A stretch of 64,000 nucleotides of DNA from Siphonodentalium dalli (taxonomy: Eukaryota > Mollusca > Scaphopoda > Gadilida > Siphonodentaliidae), in NCBI GenBank assembly GCA_032622095.1, contig CP136064.1:250668484-250732483 (forward strand). Reading direction: 5' to 3'. Position numbers and translations under genes: made by a program. Positions 22,683 to 33,490 of the stretch are shown here, one piece after another (within the stretch, counting starts at the first letter, position 1; every line of letters starts with the position of its first letter). The notes beneath the pieces were generated by a model that did not search any database, had not been told where the DNA came from, and saw nothing but the letters and a program-made list of their open reading frames with translations.

Positions 22683-22688
22683 TTTAAA
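22609..22688 (-). promoter_or_regulatory. Candidate -1 ribosomal frameshift signal between PLE ORFs, copy 1
   Basis: On the minus strand the first ORF reads GCT TTA AAA TGG, a T_TTA_AAA heptamer in the register required for -1 slippage (complement of 22,682-22,688). Slippage would enter the next ORF exactly at its ATG GGG ACT frame. Three nucleotides downstream GGACTGAAG begins, and its exact complement CTTCAGTCC lies about 50 nt further (22,611-22,619), giving a possible 9-bp stem. Termination-reinitiation at the overlapping ATG is the alternative. Confidence 0.5.
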
Positions 22689-23083
22689 GCCGTGTCTCGT
22701 GCTCGGTCGAAGTCAAGGGTTTTAGAAGAAAGAGCCGAAAGAACCTTGACTTCAATTTCTGATTCCGTTTTCCGATAATATTTTACCAAAGTTTTCATGG
22801 AGTTTAAACCCCACTCAAAAGCGTCCGCTTTAAGCGAATTGAAGACATCCTCACAGGGGAGGACTGGTCGGAATGTCTTCTTTCGCCCTGACTCTACAAT
22901 GGCCGAGAAGCCTTTCGGAAGGACCTTCTTCTCCAAACGGTCCTGTAGGAAGTTAATATGATGCCAAAGCTGCAGGATCTTGTACAGCAACTTTACAAGA
23001 TTTGAATGGTCTAAATAAGCCTGGTCTTTTTGCCGCTCTGGGCGGTTAGTTTTTCCACGTTTAAGTTGTTTTGGTTGAGTCAT
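22661..23083 (-). CDS. PLE first ORF: small basic, helical protein, copy 1
   Basis: 140 codons. Lys/Arg-rich N-terminus (MTQPKQLKRGKTNRPERQK), then predicted-helical sequence with LVKLLYKILQLWHHINFLQD and a Glu/Lys-rich segment; no domain recognised. Its position upstream of the SGNH-like and RT ORFs suggests a nucleic-acid-binding or structural ORF1. The last codons (TTA AAA TGG) coincide with the candidate slippery site. Confidence 0.6.
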   Translation of the reverse strand: MTQPKQLKRGKTNRPERQKDQAYLDHSNLVKLLYKILQLWHHINFLQDRLEKKVLPKGFSAIVESGRKKTFRPVLPCEDVFNSLKADAFEWGLNSMKTLVKYYRKTESEIEVKVLSALSSKTLDFDRARDTALKWGLKNF

Positions 23084-23194
23084 TATAATCCAGGACTTGA
23101 AATTTGGCTGTGGATAAAGGTAATGATTAATAACATATAATACACAAAGAATGGAACGCGAAGATATAAAATAAAAAAATACTTAGGAGCCCAC

Positions 23195-23240
23195 TGTCAA
23201 GTTGCCTCAACGTTTCGGTAGAATTACCTTCTTCAGGAAG
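23195..23240 (-). ncRNA. Hammerhead-ribozyme-like core upstream of PLE, copy 1
   Basis: The minus strand reads CTGAAGA (CUGANGA core, 23,230-23,236), then AGGTAATTCTACC forming a GGTA/TACC stem II, then GAAAC (23,212-23,216), then GTTG-AGG-CAAC as a possible stem III. PLEs are known to carry hammerhead motifs. Here the C after GAAA lacks a clean partner and the base after the expected U is G, so it may be degenerate. Stem I is not evident. Confidence 0.45.
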
Positions 23241-23269
23241 CAAGCTAGGTTCGAATGTTTAGGTCACAC

Positions 23270-24276
23270 CCCACCCCCGGAATTAAAATTCCTCAAAAAT
23301 GAGCACCGAAGTATATATCGAATACTATACTTTTGATAGTGGTGCTATATATACGACCAACTTAATCCATTCACGTTAAAACAAATTAATTATGTACAAG
23401 AAAAGTCGAATGTTGAAAGAATGTTGAATGATGTACCAACTTCACACGAATGTTAACGAATGTTGAATGTGCTATAGGCGTGGGCCCTAGGGAGAATTAA
23501 AGTACCATCAGGGTACAATCCCTGCATATATTGGCCCGATCCGATCCGATCATGCGCATATGATGTGCCCTCTACCACCCCCCCCCCGGAATTAAAATTC
23601 CTAAAAAATGAGCATCGAAGTATCGAATACTCTAATTTTGATAGGGGTGCTATATATACGACCCACTTAATTCATTCACGTTAACAAAAACTTATGTACA
23701 AGAAAAATCGAATGTTGAACGAATGTTGAATGTTGTGCCAACTTCACACGAATGTTGAACGAATGTTGAATGTGCTTTGTTCAACATTCGCCAGCGAAAA
23801 CCACACATGCTATGCGTGGGCCCTATGGAGAATTAAAGTACCATCAGGGTACAATCCCTGAAAACAATTTATGTACAAGAAAAATCGAATGTTAAAATTG
23901 CTAAAAAATTAGCATCGAAGTATCGAATACTCTAATTTTGATAGGAGTGCTATATATACGACCCACTTAATCCATTCACGTTCAAATAAATTATGTTCAA
24001 GAAAAATCGAATGTTGAACGAATGTTGACTGTTGAATGTTGTGCCAACTTCACACGAATGTTGAACGAATGTTGAATGTTCTTTCTGTTCAACATTCGCC
24101 AGCGAAAACCACATATGCTAGGCGTGGGCCCTATGGAGAATTAAAGTACCATCAGGGTACAATTTCAATCCCTGCATACATAGGCCCGATCCGATCATGC
24201 GTATATGAGGTTCCACCTCCCCCCCCCCCCCCGGAATTGAAATTCTTCAAAAATGAGCATCGAAGTATCCAATGCT
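23270..24276. repeat. ~310-340-bp imperfect tandem repeats upstream of the PLE, copy 1
   Basis: Recurring blocks each contain a C-run, GGAATTAAAATTCCT, ATGAGCATCGAAGTAT, GTGCTATATATACGACCCAC, multiple GAATGTTGAACGAATGTTGA words and ACCATCAGGGTACAATCCCT. Units begin near 23,278, 23,588, 23,895 (degenerate) and 24,233. They may be part of the PLE 5' region or an unrelated satellite. No coding sequence. Confidence 0.6.
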
Positions 24277-25003
24277 CATGCAGCCCCTTCCAAATTTTCT
24301 AAAATTGGGCTGAAGTCGTGCATGGGGTGTCAAAATAGCACTTTTCGTTACTAAATCGGCTGCCGTATCCTGAGTCATGGTGGCCACCCGGGAATCCTTG
24401 TATTTTCGTGCGGTGCCACCCCGCGGGCAACTATAGGAAAGTCACGCGACCATGCAGCCCCTTCCAAATTTTCAAAAATTTGGCTGAAGTCGTGCATGGG
24501 GTGTCAAAATAGCACTTTTCGTTACTAAATCGGCTGCCATATCCTGAGTCATGGTGGCCACCCGAGAATCCTTGTATTTTCGTGCGGTGCCACCCCGCGG
24601 GCAACTATAGGAAAGTCACGCGACCATGCAGCCCCTTCCAAATTTTCTAAAATTGGGCTGAAGTCGTGCATGGGGTGTCAAAATAGCACTTTTCGTTACT
24701 AAATCGGCTGCCGTATCCTGAGTCATGGTGGCCACCCGGGAATCCTTGTATTTACGTGCGGTGCCACTCCGCGGGCAACTATAGGAAAGTCACTCGGCCA
24801 TGCAGCCCCTTCCAAATTTTCTAAAATTGGGCTGAAGTCGTGCATGGAGTGTCAAAATAGCACTTTTCGTTACTAAATCGGCTGCCGTATCCTGAGGCAT
24901 GGTGGCCACCCGGGAATCCTTGTATTTTCGTGCGGTGCCACCCCGCGGCCAACTATAGGAAAGTCACGCGACCATGCAGCCCCTTCCAAATTTTCTAAAA
25001 TTT
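24277..25003. repeat. 174-bp tandem repeat, four full copies plus a partial, copy 1
   Basis: CATGCAGCCCCTTCCAAATT starts at 24,277, 24,451, 24,625, 24,799 and 24,973, an exact 174-bp period. The last copy is cut after 31 bp by a TA run. Units differ at few positions and are non-coding. Confidence 0.95.
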
Positions 25004-27300
25004 ATATATATATATATATTGTGTTGATGGCATTTGTACTTTCTTGAACCATACCGACCACCACCCAGCGTGAGTATGACATCAACCAACTATCAAAGGC
25101 ATCGCCTTTAAGACTACACCCCAGTCTGGTGGGGGTTATATAGTAGTAGTCAATGGTACACGTATGGTCAAGTTGATTAAGATATCCTGTCTCAATCGAC
25201 AACATACCAAAAGAAGGGGCGGTGCAGTCATGGTCCAATTTAATTTCCACTATCATGACACATTCCCACAAACTAGCACCGTGTGTATTATTATCATCTG
25301 CTTGGATCTGTTCGGTGAGACGATTGCTGGACGCCAACAACATTGTTCTTATGATCATGTTCAAGACGTGTGGGTATATTATGCATTATGGTCCTCTACG
25401 CCTTAGCAGAAAGGCATCCGTCAAATGTCAGGCTTTTAACATTCGAAGCCATATACAGAAGTTGTCAGTGCATTAGATGAGTATGTGAATTGAATTGACG
25501 AACCACATATTGATGACGCTCATACCCCATATGTATCATCTGAATTATACCATAAGCTATACCACAAATGAAGCTCGCCAATAATGAGTATAATAATTCC
25601 CAGCTTTCGAAGCAAACACGTGAGCTGGACACCGGCATATGTATTGTTTAAAACAATCCGATTAGTGGGATCCTTCTACAAAGAAGTGTAGAAAACTGTG
25701 TTGTCGTGGGCGAGATAGATTAATCTTACGAAGAGACGGAAACGGGTACAGATAATGCTGAATGTGGCAAATTAGAATAAGCTAAGGTACTGTTGTTTTG
25801 ATTCTTGGAAGTCATAATATTCGGCGCACCTATATACGGTTATGGCCAGTATGGGACCTTAGTGGAGAATGGATTTTGAAATGTCACATGGCGATTGTGG
25901 GTTTTCCTCCTTCCAAAAGGCTACGACTTATGTTGGAACTAATAGATGGCTTATATTATGTACCGTTTTGTCCATACAGATCGATATTATGACAAAAAGT
26001 GGAAATTAGTATGTGATAATATCGACTTCTTTTCAATTTCTGGCCACCAGTTTGGCCGCCATATTGACTGTGGGAGTTTTCTAAACTCAAATGAATACTT
26101 CATATCAATGTTCCATATGAACATGTAATTGTGGGCAGAATTCGCTTAAAATAACGCCCATCGTACGAAAGTAAAGGAATGTGAGCTTGTTTTCAAATTT
26201 CGGTCGCCATTTTGACCGTCATCTTCGATTTGGAAAACAATTTCTTGCATGACAAATTACTTCACCTCAATATTTCCAACTCAACTGTCAGCATGTGTGT
26301 AGTTGTCTCGAAAATAATGCCAATGAAGTGAAAATGAGGGAATTTCGGTGATTTTTCAAAATATGTCAGCCATTGTGGGCGCCATTTTTGATTTGGGGGA
26401 CTTTTATTTGTGTTCCCAACTCACAATAGTAAACAGGTGTTGAGTTGTCGTGACAATAATGCTCACTGCTGTTCGGCGATTTTTCTATTTCTTGTGGCCA
26501 TTTTGGCAGCCATCTTGGATTTGGGTGAATATTCCTCAACTCAGATATAAGAGGAATCCTAGCTCGAGTATCTCCTGCACATATATATGCATGGGTGTTG
26601 TTATGAGAGCAATAACATTCATTCATTCGAAACATTACATCGGGTTATTAGCCTCGATTCGGCTTTGACCTATTATACCGGCATTTGGGAAAACGTGAAA
26701 TCGGACAAAAATATCCCACAATGAATGTATATTATGGTCCCAGTGTGTTCGCCAATGATACTTCTATACGATAAATGTATAACATCACGCCAAGATGCCA
26801 ATATTTTCCCACGGAGACAAACGAAAGGCGGTGAAATGTAAGAAAAATAGCATATTTTCACATTTCGGCGGCCATCTTGGCCGCCATATTGGGTTCTGGG
26901 GTCGGATTTTTAGCTAATTTGTAAGGGTTGTATATTAGCATAACGAATCGAGCGGAAAACAAGACCACATGTGATATCATCTTTACTACATCGGCGATCA
27001 AAAAGACCTGGTGCATATAAATAAAATGGCCGCCATGATGGACGCCATCTTGTCTGGAGTCTCTGCGGCCACTTTTTTTCTTGTTAACAACGGAAAAAAA
27101 TTAGAGGAGACATTAAGAAAGAAAATTAGTGGGGTGAAGTTGAGTCCTGTGGTTGCAGAGGTCGACCAATATCTCCTGGACTATTATGTGTGTGGTGTTT
27201 ATGTATATATGGAATGACTGTGTGATAATGGGTGGCTATCGCTTTCCAGGTTTAACGTTTCCCCCCATGTACATAGACATCAGGATGGAGAACTCTCTGA
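25004..27300. repeat. Non-coding dispersed repeat, relative of 59.5-62.1 kb, copy 1
   Basis: Ordered similarity to the right-end element: CCCACAAACTAGCACCG, TTATGGTCCTCTACGCCTTA, ATTCGGCGCACCTA, GTGGGTTTTCCTCCTTCCA, ATCGATATTATGACAAAAAG, CGCCCATCGTACGAAAGTAA, CCTGCACATATATATGCATG. Many GCCGCCAT / GATGGC words occur. Short frames (for example 25,002-25,364) are not conserved in the relative, so none is called. Confidence 0.6.
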
Positions 27301-27796
27301 CATGACTTTACTTTAAACACATTTTAATGTATCTAGAAAATATACATAGGGATCGGGGCACAAGTTACAAAACTTACAAACTTGCCCCTCTCCTAATACA
27401 ATCATGGAGCATACATAAAAATACATATCAGATATAGCACAAAGTGTTTATAAAGAATAGTACAGAGTGTGTGTGCTGCGGGTGTCAGGGTTTCATCTGT
27501 ATTCCAATCTCGGTTATGAAGAAAAGCCTAGAATTCAGTGAGTTTGAAAGATGAATGGTGAGATTTACCATGTTATCATACATGGGTTTGTTCAAAACGC
27601 TTTGTTTTAGCTAAAAAGGATAGAGTAATGCGAAAAAGATTAGTGTTCTTGTGGTTTGATATACCTTTAACCCCATATAAGAAATGATTTGCTTTTAATG
27701 ATTGAAAGCCATTAATACTTAAATTTCGATAAAAATCAATCCTCTGATCTATAAATAAAGGGCATACATGAAAATAGTGATTGGCGTCTTCAATGT
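27301..27796 (-). other. LINE 3' untranslated region with empty Polinton target, copy 1
   Basis: Lies downstream (minus strand) of the LINE RT frame and ends near 27,303. It contains the uninterrupted site ATCAGATATAGCACAAAG; TATAGC at 27,433-27,438 is the hexamer duplicated at the Polinton ends in copy 2. Confidence 0.7.
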
Positions 27797-28411
27797 CTAT
27801 ACTAAGTTACAGGGGCATATAGGCGAATCGGATATGTGATTATCAAACATATCCGAACGGAGATCACTACAATGCTTCCGAATTTTACAGTGCATTGTGT
27901 TAATTTTCCCTTTTCCTGTATAAAAATAAGAGGGGGGTTTTATTATTGGGTCTATAATCCCTAAATTTGCTTTGAAATCTGAAATGGAGGTTGCATTGAT
28001 TATATATACAGGTAATTTGTTCCATTCCAGAACAACGGATGGGAGAAAGTTATAATCCGATCGTTCTCTGGAGCGTGCTGGTGGGAGATATGTCAGATAC
28101 AAAGGGGCGTCTTCATTGATAATTCTGTAAATTGCTTGCAAATGGCGGTGTTGCATACGCATGTGTAGTGTACGCCAACCTACCTCGAGCCATAGCTTGT
28201 TAAGTGATACTGAACGATTTAGGCCGGTTACGATTCTAGCGGCGTCTTTATGTATTCGGTCGAGTTTTTCCAATAAATAATCAGCTGCTGAATCCCATAT
28301 GACGTCAGCATAATCCAAAATAGGAAGGATATACGCATTGTAAAACATTTCGAGTGTCTTTCTATCGAGATCGTTTTTAAATTTCCTCAATTGTGATAGT
28401 CTAGAAACAGC
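27797..28411 (-). pseudogene. LINE reverse transcriptase, C-terminal fragment truncated at the duplication junction
   Basis: The frame encodes the thumb/C-terminal region downstream of the RT core: LRKFKNDLDR, ILPILDYADVIWDSAA, RIHKDAARIVTG, a W-rich segment, and a terminal MFDNHISDSPICPC. It is nearly identical to 56,629-57,245 in copy 2, where the RT continues upstream. Here it stops at 28,411 because the tandem-duplication junction replaces the rest of the LINE with PLE-tail sequence. Confidence 0.85.
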
Positions 28412-28412
28412 T

Positions 28413-31297
28413 TATACTAGCAGGGTTACCCGGCGTTGCCCAGGTTAATGCGATGTGAAACCATCTCTATGTTGTGGATATTTGTTGGGAATAGAGAACA
28501 CTCTTGTTCAAAGTGGTATACGTTTTCTCATAAATTGTATATTCAATTTAGCATCACAAAACATGATTATTACAGTCATGGAATATAAGTAGTGGCCCAC
28601 CTTGTCAATTGTCATTCTGTTTATCGCGATTAATCCGTTCCACCAATAATGAAGTATTTATTTATTTACAACTGCGTATACGTCAGACGTTATAATATGA
28701 TACATGGACATCATAAAGACATTAGTTCGCATAAATAAAAGATGACAATTGGGTTTTACATATTGAGATGTATCAATCAATCTAGTGGGTTGGACTAAGA
28801 TATCGAGGACACCTGGCTATCATATCTCCATGATGATACAGACGTTTCAAAGAAATTTCCAGGTGCTCCTCTGTTCATGGTGCTTTATATTGGCTAAATA
28901 TTCTCAGTTTCAACGAAATGTTGCTGCGCGTGTATATCGGCTACATTTGCCAGACACAGAGCGAGATTTTGAGTTGTTTATGTCAGTCGATGAGTCTGTT
29001 CTAAACCCCTTGTCAGATGTCAGTATTGGGAGGATCCTGAAAAGTCATGTGCTACTAACTGCATTTTATTGTATATCAGAAGAAACTATATATGACTGCA
29101 CACTGTGACCACTATTTTTGAACAGGCCTTCTATATATCCTGACAAATTGTAACTTTTTTGTGGAAACTGTATTGAATGGAACAGACTAAATTTTGTTAT
29201 TATATATATGCAATCCTCTGACGGTTCGAGGTCTCTCAGTTTGCACGAATATATGTATCTCTTCAATAGAATGATAAATATACGTTTAATGATTCTTCTA
29301 GTTATCTCTTTTTGCTAGGTCATTGTGTGAATGCCTTGATTGCCATTCCCATATAAATATGACTGTTAAGAAGATATAATTGTTGAAGTGACTTATGTGG
29401 GTCACCATATGTCGGGATTGTGAAATGTGAACGCCCAACTACTTAAAATGATATGGAGATGGCCTGGTGACTGTATATAACTTATATGTGGATATCGGCG
29501 AATATCAATCTTATCAATGATAGTGCATATCCGCTCGCCATCCGTGACGCAAACGACACCAAATGTGATTTAATTCATGGTATATCATTGGAGAAAAACG
29601 TGTATGAATTTGGTGGAATTTGGTTTTTTAATCAATTGTTGATGCAACGCTGACTCGAACAATGCCATATTGCGAAGGTGATTATGTATTCGTTTGGTGG
29701 AAATCAGCGACAAAACTATTTCACCATATTTTTGAAATTTCCCCTCCCACCAACAGCGTCATTTTAGAAAATTATAACCCGCACCATTGTCTTCCTTGTA
29801 AAAAGTTACCCTCTTAGAACGCCTTGGTGCCATCTCGATTGTACCGTGTGAAGTTATATATAGAATGCACACAGACAGACAAAAAGACAGACATACAGCA
29901 CGATTTTATTTCTTGTATCATTTGAGAAGAACGTGTCTGAATTTGATGGTAATTGGTACTAAAAATATTTTGTATCAGTTTTGGTGACCCTCCCGTCCCT
30001 ATTTCGGACTCAAGCTGCACACACTAAGACTCATTAGAGATTAGAGATGCATATATATGAAATTGGTGAAAAATGGCGAGTATACAAACTCGTATCAAAT
30101 TTAAGGTCCCCATATCTCTCACCCATAGGGCACCAATTTGGTGTATCTAAACCACACGATAAGATTCCTCGTATCACGGAGAAGAATATGTATCAATCTG
30201 GTGGAAATCGGCACTAAACATATATATATAATTTGTTGTGTCCCTCTCAGCTCTATACAACACTGACTTGAGTGGCCCCACTAGTGACACCCTTAAACCA
30301 CACGATTACACTCCTGATATCATGGAGATGATTGTTTATAAGTTTGGTGATAATCGGCGACTAAACAATTTTTTTTTATCAAATTTGGTGCCAATCCCTC
30401 CCCTCTCCATCTCTCACCCAAACAGCACCACTATGGCGTCTTTAAATCACGATTAGATTCCTCGTATCATGGATAAGAACGTGTATCAATTTGGTGGAAA
30501 TTGGCGCTAAAATAATTGTGCATCAATTTTGGTGCCCCTGTCCCTTTCAATGCAACCCTACTCGAATGAGGCCACGTTTGGCAGATAAAAGCCACACCAT
30601 TAGAATCCCCATACCATGGGGATGATTTTGTATAAGTGTGGTGGCAATCGGCGACTTATTATCAAATTTAGTGCCCACCCCCTCCCAATCTCGCATCCAA
30701 AAACAACAATTTGGCGTTGTTAAATCGCACAATTAGATTCCTTGTATCATGAAGAAGAATATATATCAATTTGGTGGAAATCGGCGCTAAAATTAGTTTT
30801 ATCAATTTTGGTGCCCTTCTCCCCTTCCGTTCATCCCTGACTCAAACGACGCCACTTTTGACATATTTAAACCACACCGTTGGATTCTTCATATCATGGG
30901 GATGATTATATGTAAGTTTCGTGGCAATCGGCGACAGAAAAAAAAATCGGCCCCACCCCCTTCCGAACACCCCTGACGCGAACGGCGCGACTTTTGCCAT
31001 ATTTAAGCCACGCCTTTAGATTCCTCATATTATGGGGGTGATTATATATAAGTTTGGTGGCAATCGGCGACAAATTTTTGTTCTGCCCCTCCCCCTTTCA
31101 GCCCCTGACAACAACAGCGTCACTTTATAACATTCTAACCCCGACCATTATCTTTCTCGTAAAAAGCTACTCCTAGTAGACCCCTTTGGCATCATCTAGA
31201 TGGTCCCCTGTGAATTTCTATAGAACACAGACAGACAGACATACAGACAGACATACAGACAGACATTCGCAAATATAGATATAGATATATTTGGAAA
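28413..31297 (-). repeat. PLE 3' tail repeats, copy 2
   Basis: Counterpart of 16,747-19,620. Differences include an 8-bp insertion (near 29,105) and a changed CAGACAGACATA run near 31,230-31,265. No gene supported. Confidence 0.5.
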
Positions 31298-31351
31298 GTG
31301 TGGAGAGCACTGGCGCAGGACTGAAAGCTGAAATGGGATTTAATGTCATGA

Positions 31352-33490
31352 TTAGATGAGTTGAAATGATCGGAAATTTTGCATGTCGAGTTTTTTGCGA
31401 ACACTGGAAAGATTATTAGACATTCTAACTTTGAGAGCGGTTTGTGTTTGTCCAACATATTGTATACGGCATCGTTTGCATGTGATTAAGTAAATTACAT
31501 TTTTAGAATCACAATTAAGTTCGCATCGCATTTGATACGATATGCGTGTTTGTTCGCTGGTGAAAGTGTTACTAGTATTGAGATATCCCATTGTATTGAT
31601 GTAACATCGTTTTTTGTAACAAAATGAGGCTGAACCATTACCCAACACCGGCCGATTGTGCCGTATCCTTGTGGGTTCAGTCGATGTTGGGTCATGGCGA
31701 AACGATTCCAATTCTCTGAGAGTTTCGGACTTTACTTGGCGCAGTAATCTACTAGAGTAGCCGCGCGGTCGTAAAGCCTGGAACAGCACTGAACTAGCTT
31801 GATTTAGGTCGCTTCTGTTCGTGCAGTTCCGGTGGTATCGAATGATTTGAGATTTAATCAATACATTGAAAAGTTTTGGCGGATGGAAAGATTTACGATG
31901 AAGAAGCTGGTGAGAATCCGTTGGTTTCGTAAAAAGTTTTGTATCTAAAATGTTGCATGATGTAAATTGTGGGCCCTTAAATATTGTTAAATCAAGGAAA
32001 TCAATGCTGGTTTGCGATATTGATTCTTTGAGTTTGATTGATTCATCATGACTGTTCAAGATGTCCAAGAACACCCTAAACTCATCCAGACCATGAGTCC
32101 AAATGATAAATATGTCGTCCAAGAATCTATAATAGGCTAATGGTTGTTTATCAGATTTGGCTAGGGCGCCTTTCTCCCACTCTGCAACAAAAATTGAGGC
32201 AAAATTTGGACTAAACTTCTTGCCCATACTACAGCCGGAGACCTGTAAATAATATTGTCCATTAAATTCAAAGTCATTCCCTTTAAGAGAAAGTTCTAAT
32301 AATTGAAGTATTTCATCTCCAGGTCTATGAGGATCATGGTGGAAATCAAATGCATTCTTAATTGACTTTAATCCGGCATCGATTCCAATATTAGTATACA
32401 TAGATTCCACGTCGAGACTAATTAGGTAAGCAGAAGATGGGACTTCAATTTTCGACAATTTAATGAGGAAGTCCTCCGTGTCTTTTAGATAGCTCGGATG
32501 GCGGGTAGCAATTGGTTTCAAATTGAAATCAATAAACTCCGAAATGTGGTACGATTCCGAACCAGCGTCACTGATAATGGGGCGTCCGGGTGGTGTGTAT
32601 GGATTAGTCCAACAGCTCAAAGGTTTATGTATTTTAGGTAGCAAATAAAATGTCCTATTATTGGATTCAGGTTTTGCAATTAGATACTGAACATGTTTTT
32701 TCTTTAAAACGTCCTGGTCCAGCAAGCTTTTGAGAATGAGATTGAATTTTAAAACATTGGATTTCCAAATTGGCTCATCCAATTGTTTGTAATATTTAGT
32801 GTTGCTTAATTGGCGCGTCGCTTCTAAAATGTAATTTTCTTTAGACATGATGACGAGCGAGCTGCCTTTGGCACAAGGTTTGATTACAATGTTTTTATTG
32901 CTGCGAATGGTTTTCAGTGCAGTTCTTTCAACTTTAGTGAGGTTATCCTCGTTGTGAAATTTTGGTAAATTTGTAATGTCGGTTTTGACTAAACCAGCGA
33001 CCTCGGGAATTAATTTGTCAATCTGGCGATAAGAGGGGGTCCAAATCGAAGGTTCTTTAAAATGATCTTTTAAACCTGTCAAATTGCGAAAGAAATTAGC
33101 CATAGCTGTTACTTCCATAAATTGCATGCTTGCTGGACCGCCGTTCATTTCCATGGCATACATAGAGTCTGGTAAAATCAATGTTCCATCCTCCGTCTCA
33201 ACAACATGTGGTATTTCTTTGAGATCGGGTGGGGTAGGAACAAAGGTTAGGCCATACCTAAGTAGTGATTTCTCACCAGCGCTCAGGGAAAGGTCGGGTA
33301 CAAGATTAACTATCTCGGTGCCGAGACCGACTCTTTCCGCATGGCTGGTGCCCTTTAAAGATGTTGGTCTAGCCGTGGTTGATTTTCGCCGCCGTCTGTG
33401 GTGTCCAGTGGATGTTGTTATTCTCCACGTGAAAGTCGCGGGGCTATTGCCTGTATGACCTCGAGGTTCTGTGTGTGACGATCTTGGCTG
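31352..33490 (-). CDS. Penelope-like reverse transcriptase with GIY-YIG tail, copy 2
   Basis: Same frame, motifs and length as copy 1: open from 33,490, first ATG at 33,181, SLDVESMYTNI and FLDDIFIIW intact. One visible residue change near the GIY-YIG domain is MRSELNC to MRCELNC. The frameshift in the GIY-YIG tail (A6 run, about 31,394) is shared with copy 1, so it predates the duplication. No new stop is visible in either copy. Confidence 0.88.
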   Translation of the reverse strand, partial: QPRSSHTEPRGHTGNSPATFTWRITTSTGHHRRRRKSTTARPTSLKGTSHAERVGLGTEIVNLVPDLSLSAGEKSLLRYGLTFVPTPPDLKEIPHVVETEDGTLILPDSMYAMEMNGGPASMQFMEVTAMANFFRNLTGLKDHFKEPSIWTPSYRQIDKLIPEVAGLVKTDITNLPKFHNEDNLTKVERTALKTIRSNKNIVIKPCAKGSSLVIMSKENYILEATRQLSNTKYYKQLDEPIWKSNVLKFNLILKSLLDQDVLKKKHVQYLIAKPESNNRTFYLLPKIHKPLSCWTNPYTPPGRPIISDAGSESYHISEFIDFNLKPIATRHPSYLKDTEDFLIKLSKIEVPSSAYLISLDVESMYTNIGIDAGLKSIKNAFDFHHDPHRPGDEILQLLELSLKGNDFEFNGQYYLQVSGCSMGKKFSPNFASIFVAEWEKGALAKSDKQPLAYYRFLDDIFIIWTHGLDEFRVFLDILNSHDESIKLKESISQTSIDFLDLTIFKGPQFTSCNILDTKLFTKPTDSHQLLHRKSFHPPKLFNVLIKSQIIRYHRNCTNRSDLNQASSVLFQALRPRGYSSRLLRQVKSETLRELESFRHDPTSTEPTRIRHNRPVLGNGSASFCYKKRCYINTMGYLNTSNTFTSEQTRISYQMRCELNCDSKNVIYLITCKRCRIQYVGQTQTALKVRMSNNLSSVRKKLDMQNFRSFQLI

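Larger units (their letters stand above)
16747..28412. repeat. Tandem segmental duplication, copy 1 (~11.67 kb)
   Basis: The sequence from TATACTAGCAGGGTTACC at 16,747 to GTCTAGAAACAGCTT near 28,412 is repeated almost base for base from 28,413 to 57,245 once the 17.16-kb Polinton is removed. Visible differences are few: an 8-bp insertion near 29,105 in copy 2, C-run and AC-run length changes, and scattered substitutions. Contents are a PLE with its tail, satellite-like repeats and a LINE 3' end. Copy 1 retains the empty Polinton target at 27,433-27,438. Confidence 0.92.

Noticed and set aside
24277..25003. CRISPR-like regular spacing
   Set aside because: The array is a simple 174-bp tandem repeat without short direct repeats separated by unique spacers, in eukaryotic DNA.
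25002..25364. 120-codon minus-strand frame (also 36,680-37,042)
   Set aside because: Not conserved in the related repeat at 59.5-59.9 kb; no domain.
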